Origin: Pristimantibacillus sp052113225
GTDB taxonomy: Bacteria > Bacillota > Bacilli > Paenibacillales > Paenibacillaceae
Length of the DNA: 64,000 nucleotides
NCBI RefSeq assembly: GCF_052113225.1
Contig: NZ_JBFRCT010000004.1
Coordinates: 434,001-498,000 of the forward strand
Direction of reading: 5' to 3'
The stretch's first letter is position 1. Each line of letters opens with the position of its first letter. This document shows, piece after piece, positions 34,101 to 42,042 of the stretch. The translations under genes were made by a program, and so were the position numbers. Below the pieces are notes generated by a model, which was given only the letters and a program-made list of their open reading frames with translations, had not been told where the DNA came from and searched no databases.

Positions 34101-36205
34101 ACATTTGACGTATCTTTAACCGTACCTTCAATCGTTCCGGTCGGATTCGTCGAAACAACGGTCAAATCTACACCCGACGTGGTGTCCCCGGCAGCAACGA
34201 TAACATGCTCGGCCGCGGCAGTCGTATAAAACTCCTTACTGCCTGTAACCGTATAATCCGTACCAACAGGTACATCCGGAATGCTGTAGAATCCACTTGT
34301 GTTCGTTAGTGCAGAATATTTCGTACCGCCTGCCGTCAGACTCACTTCTGCTCCATCAATCATCGTGCCTGCAGCATCCTTCACTTGACCAGTGATAGAT
34401 TCTGTTCCGCTGTTCACATCACCGTAATATTCGAAAGCTCCAATATCAGGCTTGCCGTTATACAGAACTGCACCGGCAAAATCTTTGCCGCCGTTATCTG
34501 TAATGAGCATCGTCGAATTACTCAGGTTCATGCCGATCTCATCCAGAGCGTTGCCGATTGCCAAAGAGCCTGGCTGCAGCTTGAAGCCGGTGAAATCAAG
34601 AATCGGACCAGTCGAAGCATCCCCTCGTGTCGTTGGGATCGGGCCAACAAACTTCGGATCCCCAACAATCGCATGCGCTTCGTTTGCCGCAGGGATTACA
34701 TTTTGCCCAAAGTACAGGTTGTGATCGTAAGTCACACCGGTACCTGATGCGATTGTTACTGGTTTAACAGGACCGCCTGCCGCGTTATAGAAAATATTAT
34801 TGAACATCTTCACGGCGTAATCCGAGTCATTCAAATACGCGCTGCCACCGGAGGAATTGACGAACGTCACATTTGATCCAGCTTGTGTGTTGTAGAAAAT
34901 GTTGCTATAGACCAGCTGCGTTCCTTTGTCACCATGCGGATTCAAGAAACGTTTGGCCGGAGCCGCGTCTTGAATAATGTTATAACGGACTGTTGCTGTA
35001 CCAAAGACGAAGCCGCACAGCAGAATGCCGTCGCCTGTATTGTGAATATAGTTGTATTGAATAAGAATGTTCGTTGATTCCTTATCCGGATCGATCGCGT
35101 TGGAATCGGCGCCGCCTGCTTTCGCTAGCGTGTCGTATACCTCGTTGTACTGAACCGTAATATTGTCGGTGTAGTACATCTCAATTGCGCTTGTACCGGC
35201 ACCGGCCGAAACGTTATGTTCAACCAATGCGTCCTTCACACTTGTTAGGTAGATGGTGTCACAGGCAAAATTCGAGTCATATTGGCTGAAGTAATTGTCA
35301 CGGATCGTAATGTTCGTATGCGGGTACCATTCCGGATCGTACCATTGGCCAAGCGGATCTGTAGGCGAGGAATGATTCTTGCCGTCATCCCGGGACGCCC
35401 AGTGCACATCACCTTCATACTGCTTGAAAATAACGCCGCCAAACGAGTTATTCTGGAACTTGCTGTCCTCGATCACCACATCATCAAACTTCGTTGGAAC
35501 AGGCGTTTCACCTGGCTTCAGCGTTTCGAACAGGATGCCGCCGGTCCGTTTGGAGCCGTCCCAGCCTGAGCCGTGGTAAATCCCGCTTCCCGGCTCATCA
35601 TCAGCCGTGCTTCCGCTGATCCACATATTCCACCCGGTCACATCATGCACATTCACACCACGGATATAGAAATGCTTCAGCACTCCGGCGTCTCTACCGG
35701 TCACATGCATGCCCCTAAGATCCGCTAATTTGGAAGGATCATTAGGTGCTCCAGCTGCTGTATTCGTAATTTCGAGATTGTTAATGTCCCAATACTGCTG
35801 GTTATAGAACTCGACAACAGAGTCAATAACTCCGGCGCCGTTAAGCTTCGGCAGTGGAGCCGCTCCGCCGTACATATCCATCGTTATCGGGCTTCCTTCA
35901 GCACCTGAGCCAAGCGGATGCAGCTGCTCTCCCGTCCACTCACTTCCGGCTTTAAGCAAAATTCGGTCACCAGGCTGAAATGTCGTGGCACTTACTTTTG
36001 TCAGCGACCTCCAAGCTGTATCCGCACTTAGACCATCGCTTGTGTCGTCTCCTCCCACTGAATCAACATAATACGTTGTCCCTGCACCAGTAGATGCAAA
36101 GGTTGTTTGGGGAACGATTGTACTGATTATACTGATCAGAATGATCAACACCATAGTGATTGAAATACCTTTGATGCTCTGTCTAGTTAACTTAGATGCA
36201 CGCAA
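31172..36205 (-). CDS. Secreted SLH-anchored right-handed beta-helix protein
   Basis: This 1677-residue protein has a signal peptide (1-38, cleavage near TTFAS) and a right-handed parallel beta-helix (about 45-590; YYVDSVGGDDTSDGLSADTA at the start, then repeated N-I-x-I-R/Q-x-N-Y turns). Two carboxypeptidase-regulatory-like domains follow (600-685, 695-785), then a concanavalin-like domain (790-990) and two cadherin-like beta-sandwich domains (about 1000-1175). A bacterial Ig-like domain (1180-1275), a Gly/Ser/Asn linker and a further beta domain lead to three SLH repeats (about 1497-1677) that hold it to the cell wall. Beta-helix folds of this type occur in polysaccharide lyases and hydrolases; no catalytic residues were assigned. 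Its promoter carries the same motif as the permease operon at 8 kb. Confidence 0.85.
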   Translation of the reverse strand: MRASKLTRQSIKGISITMVLIILISIISTIVPQTTFASTGAGTTYYVDSVGGDDTSDGLSADTAWRSLTKVSATTFQPGDRILLKAGSEWTGEQLHPLGSGAEGSPITMDMYGGAAPLPKLNGAGVIDSVVEFYNQQYWDINNLEITNTAAGAPNDPSKLADLRGMHVTGRDAGVLKHFYIRGVNVHDVTGWNMWISGSTADDEPGSGIYHGSGWDGSKRTGGILFETLKPGETPVPTKFDDVVIEDSKFQNNSFGGVIFKQYEGDVHWASRDDGKNHSSPTDPLGQWYDPEWYPHTNITIRDNYFSQYDSNFACDTIYLTSVKDALVEHNVSAGAGTSAIEMYYTDNITVQYNEVYDTLAKAGGADSNAIDPDKESTNILIQYNYIHNTGDGILLCGFVFGTATVRYNIIQDAAPAKRFLNPHGDKGTQLVYSNIFYNTQAGSNVTFVNSSGGSAYLNDSDYAVKMFNNIFYNAAGGPVKPVTIASGTGVTYDHNLYFGQNVIPAANEAHAIVGDPKFVGPIPTTRGDASTGPILDFTGFKLQPGSLAIGNALDEIGMNLSNSTMLITDNGGKDFAGAVLYNGKPDIGAFEYYGDVNSGTESITGQVKDAAGTMIDGAEVSLTAGGTKYSALTNTSGFYSIPDVPVGTDYTVTGSKEFYTTAAAEHVIVAAGDTTSGVDLTVVSTNPTGTIEGTVKDTSNVSNPPAIAGAEVRISNGAAVYETVITDASGYFSLGNLPVKSGYTVTVSKPGYQSWTVTAKAGSPLEVKPGITLTLADVYLSPGKPAAVIDDNFDSSATGTAPAGWTVAATVAGGSVAVAESPSATNKSVLISQPTAGKNGNKTSLYKALDNLSGIVTVEYSLSKSNTNQYFTVPMIYGDNSSHMAAAVGMDSTGILYKDNGSSGTAHVVQPYTANTWYDFKLVLNTISKKFDMYIDGVKKVDQGSFRFADSTTNYLTGIDFNSNYNVTGSVNVDNVRISTGIAYPKNDAELADLQVSTGTLTKVDPTNYVMDVPNSVSQITLTPTADSEFVKEITVNGNTVVSGEASPSLFLVDGENVIPVVVTAEDGVTTVTYYVTINRISGDIDSTLQSLTVSKGTLAPAFSENVTEYTVSVPYSVNQISLTPTASASKATLKLNDVSTPNGAPSANVPLQVGANTITINVASADGTNYQDYTVVVTREAGSAPELTAVTVTGTIPSLTAGGTGYDLSQLTVNGMDQYNDPFTLNGQSITWAVASGDAYASVSGSTLTPISAGGGTITATVNGVTSSPVSFTITAADNTGGGGNGGGNTGSNSGSTGGSSNVNQGTVSLTANDQGTATLSDSDFTAALHSATTDPSGHKAVTIKFAGGTNQSAGLTIPVSLLKTADYTYDILLQTSSGTVRLQSTMLSTADLQSGTVELRLTQENDKNGHPVIDLSLVRDGSVIPWSNLDAPVTVSIPYKPTAEELKAPDHIAVFYIDPQGNRIPVPNGHYDDKAGQVIFTTKHFSQYAVQFNVVSFDDLSSAAWASEAIDILAAKGVIQGKSEGIFDPQSSITRAEFITLLMRTLELPQTAAPAGFSDVSESAYYYNALASAKLYGIVTGTGVNRFEPNKQITREDTFVMTARALQTVQLLSTSTDGDASQFKDTGDIAGYAQDSIAKLAAAGIVQRDASGIHPKSNLTRAEAAVMIYRILSR

Positions 36206-36236
36206 TTAGATTCCTCCCTCAAGCCATTCCACAGGT

Positions 36237-36250
36237 AGAATGCGCTTTCA
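36237..36250 (-). promoter_or_regulatory. Weak cre-like site upstream of the SLH beta-helix gene
   Basis: The minus strand reads TGAAAGCGCATTCT, 12 of 14 positions of the cre consensus. It lies between the -10 box and the start codon, where CcpA binding would block transcription. Confidence 0.35.
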
Positions 36251-36268
36251 TTTATTCAGGCAACTCCT

Positions 36269-36329
36269 ATTATAGAGCTCCCAAAGGAGGTTGATAGTGG
36301 AGGAATGAACACAATTCTTTCACTATTTC
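36269..36329 (-). promoter_or_regulatory. Promoter with shared 30-bp YesN-type motif, copy C
   Basis: The minus-strand -10 TATAAT is at 36269-36274 and the plus-strand motif is at 36300-36329 (GAGGAATGAACACAATTC, then TTTCACTATTTC). The gap is 25 nt, within one base of copies A and B. No good -35 is present. This links the surface protein to the two-component system at 3131-6131. Confidence 0.6.
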
Positions 36330-36422
36330 TGCTTTTCCCCACTTCCAATAGACGGATAAAGAATTTGATGTGATCGTCATCATACTATCTTCAGCCCTCA
36401 AGAGAATATCAATGGAATAAAT

Positions 36423-37310
36423 TTGGATGCGATTGGAAAAATAAGTCTACACCTTGCTTTAGGAGTTGATCTTATCCCTTCTTATGTCCCTTATCTGCTC
36501 CTTACAATAGCCAGTATTGTATTCTTTATTTTTTCCTGGGTTAAAGCTCGAAGTTCCATGATCATCCCCTATTATATTTGTGTTGCCGGGACTATTTATA
36601 TTTTCGAGCTGATCATATTCATTATTTTCAACAGCTATACCTATCACCCCGGTCTGCTCAAGGATCCGTTTTATGACAGCGCCTTAGGTGCTATCGTATC
36701 TAATGGCTTTATTGTTCCGTCCACGTGCACTTTGGTAGCAGTCTACGGCATTAGCTTCGGCTGGATTCTGATCATTGCAGCGGGCTTTATGGGAATTGAA
36801 CTAACCTTTATTCATTTAGGCATTTTCGAGCATCATTGGTGGAAAGTCATCTATACAGGCATCGGTATAATTCTGCTGCTCTCGATAGGTAAGTGGCTCT
36901 GGCACAAACTATGCCATTCAAAACTCCCTTACCTGTTCCAGTTGATCTTGCTGTATATCATTAATGTTTCCTTGCAGGGATCCGCCATAGCTATCTATTT
37001 GATCTTTTTTCATCAGATTGTATTTCAACCAGGCTGGTTCGAGGACCCTTCCAGAGACAACCTTGCATTCGCAACGCTAATCGTCCATATAGACTCCGTC
37101 TTCTTTGCATGGTTAATTTCCTTGCGGGGCAACTGGATGTGGAAAACAATAGTAATTGGCTTACTGGGCTGTGGTTACCTGTGGCTAATCCGACAAGACA
37201 TTTTATACGCTGCGAGTATGTGGTCCGTGATTCTGTTGATTCTGCTGCAAATCATTATAATTCAACTATTAGGCAGCATTTATCGCATTGTTGCTGGAAA
37301 GGAATGCTAA
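36423..37310 (+). CDS. Hypothetical polytopic membrane protein with internal duplication
   Basis: This 295-residue protein has eight or nine hydrophobic segments. It appears to be an internal duplication: YHPGLLKDPFYDSALG near residue 75 is echoed by FQPGWFEDPSRDNLAF near 205, each followed by three or four membrane helices. The start is most likely the TTG at 36423, because the first ATG lies 45 codons in and would remove the first helix. The ribosome site is weak. It begins a three-gene operon (next genes overlap by TAATG and ATGA). Family not recognised. Confidence 0.65.
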   Translation: MDAIGKISLHLALGVDLIPSYVPYLLLTIASIVFFIFSWVKARSSMIIPYYICVAGTIYIFELIIFIIFNSYTYHPGLLKDPFYDSALGAIVSNGFIVPSTCTLVAVYGISFGWILIIAAGFMGIELTFIHLGIFEHHWWKVIYTGIGIILLLSIGKWLWHKLCHSKLPYLFQLILLYIINVSLQGSAIAIYLIFFHQIVFQPGWFEDPSRDNLAFATLIVHIDSVFFAWLISLRGNWMWKTIVIGLLGCGYLWLIRQDILYAASMWSVILLILLQIIIIQLLGSIYRIVAGKEC

Positions 37311-38092
37311 TGAACTATATGAACCCATCTCGTCGGCCTAGGGCCAAGTTAAGCCTATTTGGCATCACTTCTCTGTATAAACGTAGTCCGTACATGGTCC
37401 TTTGGTGGTCGGCTGCTTTCCCCGGCTTTGGTCATTTTCTCCTGAACCAGTATTTGAGAGGAACTTTATTGACTTTATCAGAGGTTATATTCAATACGCT
37501 TGGCCATATCAACGAGGCAATCATCTACAGTTTTTGCGGGAAGTTCGAGCAGGCCAGAGCAATCTTGGCTCCCCAGTGGGTGCTTGGGTATATCATTATT
37601 TTTTTCATCGTTATGTGGGATAGCTACCGTTCTGCGATATATCAGAATAAGCTTTACCAAATCGCAAAGCTTGAGGACGAACCGCTGCCTAGTCTGAAGA
37701 TTTATGCATCAGAAGTGCAGTATATCCAGCCAAAGAGCCCTATCGTTGCAGCCGTGTTCTCCTTGTTTTTCCCCGGTATGGGTCAACTGTATAACCATCG
37801 GATCGGACTTGCCTTCTATGCGATGTTCTGGTGGTGGATGTATCTCTCGCTGTCTCATGTTCATGTATCACTAATCGATCTCCTTACCGGCAGATTAACC
37901 GAATCTATCGCTGTTTTACGAATGCACTGGCTGTTATTTATACCTTCTGTTATGGGAGGATCTATTTATCATGCCTACATCAAAGCGAAAGAGCATAATT
38001 TGCTCTTCAACCTGGAGCAACGCCAGTATTTGCGTGATCGTTACCATTCCTCCGCTGTACAAATCTTTAGCCATTCAGGTGAAAAAATATGA
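37310..38092 (+). CDS. Hypothetical membrane protein with two PGxG motifs
   Basis: This 260-residue protein is translationally coupled to the gene before it (TAATG overlap, GGAAAGGA upstream). It has several membrane segments and two related motifs, FPGFGHFLLNQYLRG near residue 35 and FFPGMGQLYNHRIG near 155. These resemble the PGxGqxY turn of TM2-like membrane proteins. The repeat suggests a duplicated two-helix unit. The upstream ATG at 37304 is in frame but leaves no room for the ribosome site. Function unknown; probably in a complex with its operon partners. Confidence 0.7.
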   Translation: MNYMNPSRRPRAKLSLFGITSLYKRSPYMVLWWSAAFPGFGHFLLNQYLRGTLLTLSEVIFNTLGHINEAIIYSFCGKFEQARAILAPQWVLGYIIIFFIVMWDSYRSAIYQNKLYQIAKLEDEPLPSLKIYASEVQYIQPKSPIVAAVFSLFFPGMGQLYNHRIGLAFYAMFWWWMYLSLSHVHVSLIDLLTGRLTESIAVLRMHWLLFIPSVMGGSIYHAYIKAKEHNLLFNLEQRQYLRDRYHSSAVQIFSHSGEKI

Positions 38093-38553
38093 TTATCATT
38101 GGCAGCTTCCACTATTCCATTGAACTTGAGTATGCGCTGTGTCGGTTAGAGAGTATAGGAATCGCCAGAGAGCAGCTGCTAGTCGTATGCATGGACAAGG
38201 AGTCACAAGCTTTTCAATCCAATCAGCCTATATTGGAGAGCTCTCATTCCAAGGGAATTGAGATTGGCATTGCATGCGCTACAGCACTGTCTGTCATTGG
38301 AACCTGCCTGGGGTTTAAATGGACGTGGGGTCCGGTCATCTGGGGAATTATCGCCGCCTTTATTGGCTTTAGTCTGGGATTCGGAATACATGCCATTCTC
38401 TCTAAGAAAAAAAACAGACGGCAGCCAGACAAGCATAAGTCAGACGTTACCGTCATTGTGCAGTGCCAGGACTTTCAAGCTGATGCTGTACAAAAAGTCA
38501 TGTGGGGAAGCCGTGCCTTATCGGTCGGTCTTGCTCCTGCCTCAGCCGAATAG
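38089..38553 (+). CDS. Hypothetical protein with central glycine-rich membrane hairpin
   Basis: This 154-residue protein starts in an ATGA overlap with the preceding gene. The N-terminal 45 residues look like a small alpha/beta domain (MIIIGSFHYSIELEYALCRL). Two hydrophobic glycine-rich helices follow (about 60-105), then a basic stretch KKKNRRQPDKHK and a C-terminal beta-rich tail. The overall plan resembles small stress-related membrane proteins with a glycine-zipper hairpin. It is the last gene of the three-gene operon. Function unknown. Confidence 0.68.
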   Translation: MIIIGSFHYSIELEYALCRLESIGIAREQLLVVCMDKESQAFQSNQPILESSHSKGIEIGIACATALSVIGTCLGFKWTWGPVIWGIIAAFIGFSLGFGIHAILSKKKNRRQPDKHKSDVTVIVQCQDFQADAVQKVMWGSRALSVGLAPASAE

Positions 38554-38568
38554 CTGCTGATTGCATAC

Positions 38569-38595
38569 AAAAAAGCCTGTTGGATGCAGGCTGTT
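38569..38595. terminator. Bidirectional terminator between convergent genes
   Basis: AGCCTG and CAGGCT arms are flanked by an A-run on the left, giving a good T-run on the minus strand. It serves the SgrR-type gene and, more weakly, the membrane-protein operon. Confidence 0.65.
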
Positions 38596-38609
38596 AATCA
38601 TGCTAATTG

Positions 38610-40397
38610 TTAGGCACGCCAAATGTGTTTGAAATCAATCCATCCGAGCGAATTGATCCGAACGCCTTTTAGCGTTTGGTGATAGTCGGTATAAAATCGG
38701 TTATGAAGAAGGAATAAGACCTGGTACTCCCCGCGAAGTCTACTTTCAATATCGGCATAGATAGCCATTCGGTCTAGCGAATTTTCACAAGCGAGCGCCT
38801 CATCAAATCTCTCGAATGTCCAGACGGACAGCTCTGGCGTCATTAGTCTTTTCAAGAAACTATTATCCTGTTCACAGCTCTCGATTAAGCTGACTTCATC
38901 CTCCGGAAATACGAGCGAATGAAACGTGAGATCTACTTCGTCAAGAACACTATGAATCGTCTCCGGCCCTTCAATACGAACCTTTACCTCAATGCCATAC
39001 TCCATACACTGCTTCTGGATCCAATAGGCATCAGCCGAATGAGCCGTATGCGCACATAACGTAATCGGTGCTTGATCAAATTCATTATCCATAACCTGCT
39101 TCCGCAGCTCCTCCGGAGAAAACGGAATATGCTGCGTTAATGAGGTCGATGGATCTGCTGACACCGGAAAAAATCCATTCGCTGGAAAATGCCGGTAACC
39201 TCCCAGCTCTTGAATCATAAGCTTCCGGTCAAGCAGCTGATCTACTAGGCTTCGGAACAGCTCCGACTGCTGAGGCCCTTGCCTTTGCATGTTCCAGCTG
39301 AGCATACTGGTGCAGACGTTCTTGGATTCAAGCTTGATCCAGCCGTTCTCCACCGTAACCGCCTGCTGCTTTGGATCACAGATCAGCTGCTGCCAGGTAA
39401 CCATTCGTTCCATAAGCGCCTCATGCTGCGGCACAGGTACAATCTCGACTTGATCAAGATGAGGACGTCCTTGAAAATAATGCAAGTTCGCTCCAAGCAG
39501 CAATCTTCCGCCGGTCCACTCTTCAATCTGGAAAGGACCTGTTCCAACAGGCTTCTTCCAGAACACTTCCTCACCTTGTCCCAGCAGCCCGGAGGGCAGG
39601 ATCGCCATTACGTTCGAGCAGGCGTATTTGAGAAATAACCAGTTCGGTTTATCGAGCTTAAAACGAACAATCCGATCGGATACCGCTTCGACTTTACCAA
39701 GCGATCGCATAATCCAGCTATTGAACTTCCCGTTTCTTAGGCGTTCTATCGTATAGACAACATCTGAAGCAGTTAACTCCGTTCCATCATGGAATAATAC
39801 CCCTTTCCTTAAGTGAAAGGTCCACGTCGTGGCGTCTTCATTACACTCCCAATCATGGGCTATTCCCGGCAAGATCCGTCCCGTATTCTCCTCCAGTACA
39901 ACAAGCTTGTCAAAGATCTGCTGAATCACATGGGAATCAAACGAGAAAACACATTCCGCCGGATCCAGCGTCATAATAACCCTCGTAATCGGCAGCCGAA
40001 GCACATCGGCCTCTTTCCCCAACTGCTTGTGGAAGCCAAAGCTATCGCTCATCCAATCCATAAATTTTTCATTCGCAGCAGTCCCTTCCCCAAAGGTTTG
40101 AAGAAGATGAAAAGCCTTGTTATATTCGCCGTCTTCTGCATATTGCCGTGACAGGTCGAGAAGCAGCTTCTCCCGGTCTTCCCGGAATGTAATATGCGAG
40201 CGGTTGCCCCTGCCTCGTCCTGCCTTCCACTCAATGAAGCCTTCCTCTGACAGTTTGCGGAGAACAAGCTTGGCATTACGTTCCGTACAATACAGCGCTT
40301 CAGCCACTTGCACAAGGGACGCCTCCGCCGCTGCACCCGCGCCAAGCTCACTTGCAAACCGCCCGTACAGCGTCAAGTAACGTTCGATCGTTAACAT
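38610..40397 (-). CDS. SgrR family transcriptional regulator (HTH plus substrate-binding domain)
   Basis: This 595-residue protein has an N-terminal winged-helix domain of SgrR type (VAEALYCTERNAKLVLRKLSEE and a basic stretch WKAGRGRGNRS, residues 25-70). A family-5 (peptide/nickel-type) solute-binding domain follows from about 130 to the end (AHDWECNEDATTWTFHLRKG and GTGPFQIEEW). There is no signal peptide, so it works in the cytoplasm as a ligand-responsive regulator. ATG with GAGGTGAGG upstream. It diverges from a small ORF at 40534. In Firmicutes such regulators often sit next to an exporter gene, but none is adjacent here. Confidence 0.87.
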   Translation of the reverse strand: MLTIERYLTLYGRFASELGAGAAAEASLVQVAEALYCTERNAKLVLRKLSEEGFIEWKAGRGRGNRSHITFREDREKLLLDLSRQYAEDGEYNKAFHLLQTFGEGTAANEKFMDWMSDSFGFHKQLGKEADVLRLPITRVIMTLDPAECVFSFDSHVIQQIFDKLVVLEENTGRILPGIAHDWECNEDATTWTFHLRKGVLFHDGTELTASDVVYTIERLRNGKFNSWIMRSLGKVEAVSDRIVRFKLDKPNWLFLKYACSNVMAILPSGLLGQGEEVFWKKPVGTGPFQIEEWTGGRLLLGANLHYFQGRPHLDQVEIVPVPQHEALMERMVTWQQLICDPKQQAVTVENGWIKLESKNVCTSMLSWNMQRQGPQQSELFRSLVDQLLDRKLMIQELGGYRHFPANGFFPVSADPSTSLTQHIPFSPEELRKQVMDNEFDQAPITLCAHTAHSADAYWIQKQCMEYGIEVKVRIEGPETIHSVLDEVDLTFHSLVFPEDEVSLIESCEQDNSFLKRLMTPELSVWTFERFDEALACENSLDRMAIYADIESRLRGEYQVLFLLHNRFYTDYHQTLKGVRINSLGWIDFKHIWRA

Positions 40398-40533
40398 CGT
40401 TATTCCTCACCTCGCATAAAAGGGGAAATCTATTGAGCATATTCTACACTTTTTACCTCTTTCTTTCACCTGCATAATGAAATCAATAACACGATATGAG
40501 GTACACGGACCTCGATCAAAAGGGGATGTTCAT

Positions 40534-40728
40534 ATGCCGTACCATAATTACCACACCACCGAGCTGCTCTACAAAATGCGCCAAGCCGAAATGAATAAAG
40601 CGATCCGTTCAGGACTTTATGTCAAACATGATGATAAAATGCAAGAATCACGCCGAGAGTCATTCCTATTGCGACTTCTCCACCTCATGAGGCCTCAAAG
40701 GTGGAATAAAAAGGATATTCGCAAATAA
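40534..40728 (+). CDS. Small basic hypothetical protein
   Basis: This 64-residue protein begins MPYHNYHTTELLYKMRQAEM and is rich in Lys, Arg, Met and His. The ATG at 40534 has AAGGGG eight bases upstream and is preferred over an in-frame start at 40477. It is divergent from the SgrR-type gene and followed by a strong hairpin. No family recognised; the clear ribosome site and position argue that it is a real gene. Confidence 0.55.
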   Translation: MPYHNYHTTELLYKMRQAEMNKAIRSGLYVKHDDKMQESRRESFLLRLLHLMRPQRWNKKDIRK

Positions 40729-40760
40729 AAAGGAGCTGGACGATGATCGTCCAGCTCCTG
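40729..40760. terminator. Strong bidirectional terminator
   Basis: Perfect 14-bp arms AGGAGCTGGACGAT and ATCGTCCAGCTCCT with one central base, preceded by AAAAA. On the minus strand it ends efeB with TTTTTATTTG. Confidence 0.8.
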
Positions 40761-40773
40761 GATAACATTTAAA

Positions 40774-42021
40774 TTATGATTCCAATATACTTTGTCCCAT
40801 ATATTGACCTTCTTTAAGTCCCCCCGGGCATGCGAACATCCCGCTAGCGATATGAGAGGTGTACTCATTAAGCTTATCTTGGCTTTGCATAAGCTTAAGC
40901 ATCGGAATAAGCTGCTCGTCAGGATTACGTGTAAAACCGATAAACAGCAGTCCAGCGTTTACGTTGCCGGTTCTCGGATCAACCGCATCCGTATAAGAGT
41001 ACCCTCTGCGGTGAATAAGCTGCTTCGATTGTTTGGCAATCGCCACATGAGAGCTTACTGGCATCTGCGACGGGTCGACCGTATCGAATTCGCCTTTCTT
41101 ACCAAACCCGGCACCTGATTCCTTGTACCTGCCGAATGTTGCCTCTTGGTCAGATAAGGAGGAGCGATCCCATACTTCCAGCAGCATACGTACTTTACGA
41201 TATGCCATATAGCTGCCGCCCTTCATCCATGCCGGTTCGTCTCTATCGGCCCATACAACCTTATCGTATCCTTCCGCATTGTCATGCAGTTTGTTCGCGG
41301 TACCATCCTTGAAACCAAACAGATTGCGAGGTGTCGTTCCAGCCTTCCCGCTGATGAAGCCCTCTTGCAGCCAATTCACTGTGGCGTAGCCTGTTGCCAG
41401 GCGAATAAAGTTACGTACGGCATGGAAGGCCACCTGTTGGTCTTCCGCGCATACTTGAATGCATACATCCCCGCCTGACATGGAAGGATCTAGATTTTCT
41501 CTAGGCATTCGGGGAATATCCTTCAAATATAACGGCTTCTTACTAGCTATACCAAAACGATCCTTCCCGTCCTGGCTGAAGAAAGTGGGACCAAATCCGT
41601 GCGTAATCGTCAGTCTCGAGGCCGACAGATCCACCGTCTCCCCCGTATCCGAAGGAGGAAGCAGCGGGTTATCACCCGTCTTCATCGTTCCCCCGGAAGT
41701 ACTTAAATCGCTGAATTTCGTCCAGTCTTTAAACAAGCGAATGACATCCGCTTTATTAGTCGTCGTAATTCGGAAGCTGGCCAAGTACATGTACGTCTGC
41801 TGTGGCGTTAATATACCTGCTTGATGTTCACCGTACATGGAGATGGCGTCATCTTCGGGAGTGCTATCTGCTGCCGCCGTTGATGCCGGAGCGATCGCTT
41901 TCTCGATAGTGGCCATTCCCGTAGCCCCGATCGCTAATCCGAGTCCGACGGACGTTGTTAGTTTCAGAAAATCACGTCTCGATAATCCTTCGTTTTTCGG
42001 TTGATTGGGACTTCCACTCAT
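40774..42021 (-). CDS. efeB: Deferrochelatase/peroxidase EfeB (Dyp-type, Tat-exported)
   Basis: This 415-residue haem peroxidase of the DyP family begins with a twin-arginine signal (LSRRDFLKLT, then a hydrophobic stretch to about 45). It carries the DyP signature GFKDGTANK near residue 240 (GxxDG, distal Asp). The C-terminal half includes VDPRTGNVNAGLLFIGF. It acts outside the membrane, oxidising ferrous iron or releasing iron from haem for uptake by EfeU. It is the third gene of a Fur-boxed operon. ATG with AAGGAGGAAG upstream. Confidence 0.92.
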   Translation of the reverse strand: MSGSPNQPKNEGLSRRDFLKLTTSVGLGLAIGATGMATIEKAIAPASTAAADSTPEDDAISMYGEHQAGILTPQQTYMYLASFRITTTNKADVIRLFKDWTKFSDLSTSGGTMKTGDNPLLPPSDTGETVDLSASRLTITHGFGPTFFSQDGKDRFGIASKKPLYLKDIPRMPRENLDPSMSGGDVCIQVCAEDQQVAFHAVRNFIRLATGYATVNWLQEGFISGKAGTTPRNLFGFKDGTANKLHDNAEGYDKVVWADRDEPAWMKGGSYMAYRKVRMLLEVWDRSSLSDQEATFGRYKESGAGFGKKGEFDTVDPSQMPVSSHVAIAKQSKQLIHRRGYSYTDAVDPRTGNVNAGLLFIGFTRNPDEQLIPMLKLMQSQDKLNEYTSHIASGMFACPGGLKEGQYMGQSILES

Positions 42022-42042
42022 GCCGTCTTCCTCCTTATCCTT

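Noticed and set aside
36423..38553. Spore germination receptor operon (GerA type)
   Set aside because: Three overlapping genes with membrane proteins suggested it, but none has GerAA, GerAB or GerAC features.
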